Assembly: GCA_041739875.1 (NCBI GenBank)
Contig: JBGSNA010000153.1
Coordinates: 1 to 64,000 of the forward strand
DNA: 64,000 nucleotides
Reading direction: 5' to 3'
Source of the DNA: JBBSJZ01 sp041739875
Lineage (GTDB): Bacteria; Planctomycetota; Planctomycetia; Pirellulales; Pirellulaceae
The stretch's first letter is position 1. Every line of letters begins with the position of its first letter. Position numbers and translations under genes: made by a program. Below, piece by piece: positions 61,815 through 64,000 of this stretch. Under the pieces are notes generated by a model that had not been told where the DNA came from, ran no database searches, and saw nothing but the letters and a program-made list of their open reading frames with translations.

Positions 61815-63275
61815 ATGTCGACCTTCGCTGAATCGTTACCGCTTGTTCACCCGCTACCACCCGAGTTTTCGCTTTCGCACGCATTTACAGCACTGAGTTC
61901 CCTTCCTGGCGTGCTGTGGCTTGATTCCGCTGCACAGATCGCGGATGACACCGAATCCGTAAAACTTGGACGCTTCTCGTTCTTGACTGCTGACCCCATT
62001 CGGCAACTGATTGCATCCGTCGGTGATAACGACCCTTGGCCAGTCCTGGATGAATGGTGCCGTGAGTTACCTGCAACGTGTCGCGCGGACCTGCCTCCGT
62101 TCCAAGGTGGAATCGCTGGCGTGATCGGATACGAAGCGGCATGCTGGCTCGAGAATGTTCCTGTTCCTACAGCGAACGATTTATCGACTCCAGCTTTGAG
62201 CGTGGGATTGTATGACTGGACGATTGCCTTGGATCACGTTGAGAATCGTGCGTGGATTGTCTGTCAAGGACTCGGCCCGCAATCGAACCAGGATCGGCTT
62301 GCTAATGCTCGTGATCGTCGAGACCAGGTGTTGCAGTGGCTCGCCGACGGTTGCTGCGATGCCCACCAGCCTTCTTTGTCGACAGCCACAATTGCTCCCG
62401 CCAAACCCATTGAAGGTTTCCCCACCCAACACGCGGGCGTCACCAGCAACTTTCCTGCGGGAGCATTTAGTGACAACGTCGGTGAAATCGTACGCCGCAT
62501 CCGAGCTGGTGATAGCTTTCAAGTGAACCTCGCTCAGCGATTGGTTGCTGAAGCCGACGGTCACCCCGCTGAGATCTACAGCCGGCTGCGTCAAGCTAAC
62601 CCAGCGCCCTTTGGCGGCTACTTTGCTGGCGAAACGTTCTCTGTACTCAGTTCTTCACCCGAAGGATTTCTGACGGTACGAGATCGCAAAGTCCAAACGC
62701 GGCCGATCAAAGGCACGGTTGCGCGCACTGGCGACATCGACATTGATCGCGATCTCGCCGAGCAACTCGCAGCCAGCGAAAAGGATCGCGCAGAGAACAT
62801 CATGATTGTTGACTTGATGCGCAACGACTTGTCACGCGTCTGTATCGATGAAAGCGTGGTCGTGACACAACTCTGCCAGATCGAGCGATACCAATACGTC
62901 CAACATTTGGTGTCCGTCATCGAAGGCGAACTGGCTCCAAACGCAACGATTTGCGACTTGATTCGAGCTTGTTTCCCGGGCGGCTCAGTCACAGGTGCAC
63001 CCAAGATCGAAGCCATGCAAACGATTGCCGAACTCGAGCCGAATCCAAGAGGCCCGTATTGTGGATCGCTAGGTTATATCAGCTGTGGAGGCGCAGCTGA
63101 CTTCAACATTTTGATTCGTACGATCGTTGCAACAGCTGGCCATTTGTATTTTCCCGTCGGAGGCGGGATCACTGCTCGAAGTAACGCGTTGGCCGAGGAA
63201 GCTGAAACCTGGACAAAAGCTCGCGGGATGCTCCAAGCGCTACGTCTGCCCAAAGTCCCGTCAACGCTCCCGTGA
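61815..63275 (+). CDS. pabB: aminodeoxychorismate synthase component I
   Basis: 486 residues of the chorismate-binding family. The key loop reads TRPIKGTVAR with Lys299; PabB uses this Lys as nucleophile, whereas anthranilate synthase has Ala (PIAGT), so PabB is favoured over TrpE. Other blocks: GDSFQVNLAQRL, FSVLSSSPEGFL, ENIMIVDLMRNDLSRVC, YQYVQHLVSVIEG, FPGGSVTGAPKIEAM and GPYCGSLGYIS. It forms 4-amino-4-deoxychorismate for folate (and possibly methanopterin) synthesis with a PabA glutaminase not seen here. No lyase (PabC) fusion. Confidence 0.93.
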   Translation: MSTFAESLPLVHPLPPEFSLSHAFTALSSLPGVLWLDSAAQIADDTESVKLGRFSFLTADPIRQLIASVGDNDPWPVLDEWCRELPATCRADLPPFQGGIAGVIGYEAACWLENVPVPTANDLSTPALSVGLYDWTIALDHVENRAWIVCQGLGPQSNQDRLANARDRRDQVLQWLADGCCDAHQPSLSTATIAPAKPIEGFPTQHAGVTSNFPAGAFSDNVGEIVRRIRAGDSFQVNLAQRLVAEADGHPAEIYSRLRQANPAPFGGYFAGETFSVLSSSPEGFLTVRDRKVQTRPIKGTVARTGDIDIDRDLAEQLAASEKDRAENIMIVDLMRNDLSRVCIDESVVVTQLCQIERYQYVQHLVSVIEGELAPNATICDLIRACFPGGSVTGAPKIEAMQTIAELEPNPRGPYCGSLGYISCGGAADFNILIRTIVATAGHLYFPVGGGITARSNALAEEAETWTKARGMLQALRLPKVPSTLP

Positions 63276-63427
63276 TTTTTTCACATCCGTCACGAAAGAA
63301 CGGTCGTTTTCGGTCCAGCAAGGCGGTAAAAGCGGACTCGTAGAAACCTACGTTGCGGACCGACACAAACTTGCTAGAATCTCGCATCTTGCACGGAAGT
63401 CTGCCATCAGGCGTCAACCAAGCAAAC

Positions 63428-63500
63428 GCCCCTATAGCTCAGTCGGTAGAGCAAATGACTCTTAATCATTGGGTCCTAGGTTCGAGTCCTAGTGGGGGCA
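63428..63500 (+). tRNA. tRNA-Lys (CUU)
   Basis: 73 nt. Acceptor GCCCCTA/TGGGGGC, D-arm TAGCTCAGTCGGTAGAGCA, anticodon stem AATGA/TCATT with loop CTCTTAA (anticodon CTT), T-arm CTAGGTTCGAGTCCTAG. CCA not encoded. Confidence 0.97.
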
Positions 63501-63679
63501 TCTTTATGTACACGTAACACGGGAAATGCCGTGTTTTCTGCGGTCAGCCGATCGGCCTGACCCTCCTGGACCCGCCCAGATACGGCCTGATTGGTCCACT
63601 TTTGGGTCCACTTTTCTAAGCTGCTTGAACGTAGCATTTTGCCGACCCACAGAATCGTCAAACGGACTTTGACTCTCAA
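63476..63679 (-). pseudogene. possible relic of an integrase C-terminus ending inside tRNA-Lys(CUU)
   Basis: A 67-codon minus-strand frame terminates within the tRNA T-arm. Its composition (LEKWTQKWTNQAV, then a polar tail ending DAPTRTRT) resembles the disordered C-terminal tails with which planctomycete tyrosine recombinases often run into their tRNA target. No catalytic residues are present, so at best this is a remnant of a second integration at a Lys tRNA. Weak evidence. Confidence 0.3.
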
Positions 63680-63786
63680 GAAGTTTAGTCAGCCAAACCG
63701 CCCTGAATCGCTCCAGGGAAAGATGCCACTGTCACCCAGGCTGATTTTTTTACCATTGCCCACGAGAGCGTTTGTTGCCTCAAACT

Positions 63787-63999
63787 CTAACCGCGATTTC
63801 TCGCTGCCCTCGCCATATCTAGTTCGTCGCGGGTTTTCTTTTCGCGCCGAGCAAGCGTAGCATCGATCTTTTCTTGATTGACCGAGAGAATTGTGCAGGC
63901 AATGCATGGCTGCTCTGCAGCAGCTTTCACTTCAATTTTATTTTCAACACCTTCATCGTTGAGCCAACTCGAAAGTCGGGATGCGGTTGCACGGAGCGT
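63787..63999 (-). CDS. partial unknown protein running off the right edge (last 70 residues)
   Basis: A minus-strand frame open from the window edge (63999) to a TAG at 63787. It reads as a soluble, charged C-terminus: ATASRLSSWLNDEGVENKIEV, then CIACTILSVNQEKIDATLA, RREKKTRDELDMARAARNRG. No family recognised, and there is no start codon in view apart from one near the end. It may be chromosomal or belong to a mobile element flanking tRNA-Lys(CUU). Support is the open frame and protein-like composition only. Confidence 0.4.
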   Translation of the reverse strand, partial: TLRATASRLSSWLNDEGVENKIEVKAAAEQPCIACTILSVNQEKIDATLARREKKTRDELDMARAARNRG

Positions 64000-64000
64000 G

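Overview
The window looks like a chromosomal segment of a planctomycete of the Pirellulales/Rhodopirellula type. The main reasons are: a DUF1580 protein and the planctomycete style of tyrosine recombinase; a giant secreted protein with a degenerate LEPR-XLL-like N-terminus; oversized flagellin, FlgL and FliD proteins; futalosine-pathway genes (mqnA, mqnC); a DUF6513/dihydropteroate-synthase-like protein of the kind linked to tetrahydromethanopterin metabolism; and many short operons on alternating strands. This placement is inference from gene content.

Layout. 1-2314: tail of a 2-oxoacid dehydrogenase E2 gene, a P-II protein, a PfpI/DJ-1 protein and a possible Fe/2OG oxygenase. 2368-9552: an integrated element of about 7.1 kb in the 3' half of tRNA-Lys(UUU), bounded by exact 44-bp direct repeats. 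It carries an integrase next to the intact tRNA, an unknown HTH-ended protein, a compact operon (DUF1580, a CxxC mini-protein, an unknown protein, a proofreading family-A DNA polymerase), an array of 21-bp-spaced iteron-like repeats and a small winged-helix-like protein. 9794-9882: tRNA-Ser. 10073-21118: housekeeping and accessory genes (ApbE, a double PpiC foldase, an aminotransferase, an SDR, SMP-30, a GH10-like protein, PurC, HemQ, MetF).

21115-37119 is read leftward and is essentially a late flagellar locus: flgL, fliW, csrA, fliC, a 1617-residue Ig-repeat/calpain protease, fliD, fliS, and a TraB/GumN protein. FliW and CsrA are the known post-transcriptional switch for flagellin, FliS and FliD handle filament export and capping, and the calpain-like giant sits between fliC and fliD.

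37307-51975: central metabolism (PFK, MalQ, citrate synthase), then a leftward cluster (phoH, 7TM-HD hydrolase, ybeY, CBS/CorC protein) and another (purA, uppS, cdsA). Several genes here carry 15-bp in-frame tandem duplications. 52079-63275: a glutathione peroxidase, an MFS transporter, aspS, mqnA/mqnC, an RluA-type pseudouridine synthase, the DHPS-like protein, a DUF4184 membrane protein and pabB. The window ends with tRNA-Lys(CUU), a probable integrase relic and an open frame running off the edge.

The best candidates for something poorly described are the polymerase-bearing tRNA-Lys element with its iterons, and the flagellar-locus calpain giant with its nested repeat duplication.
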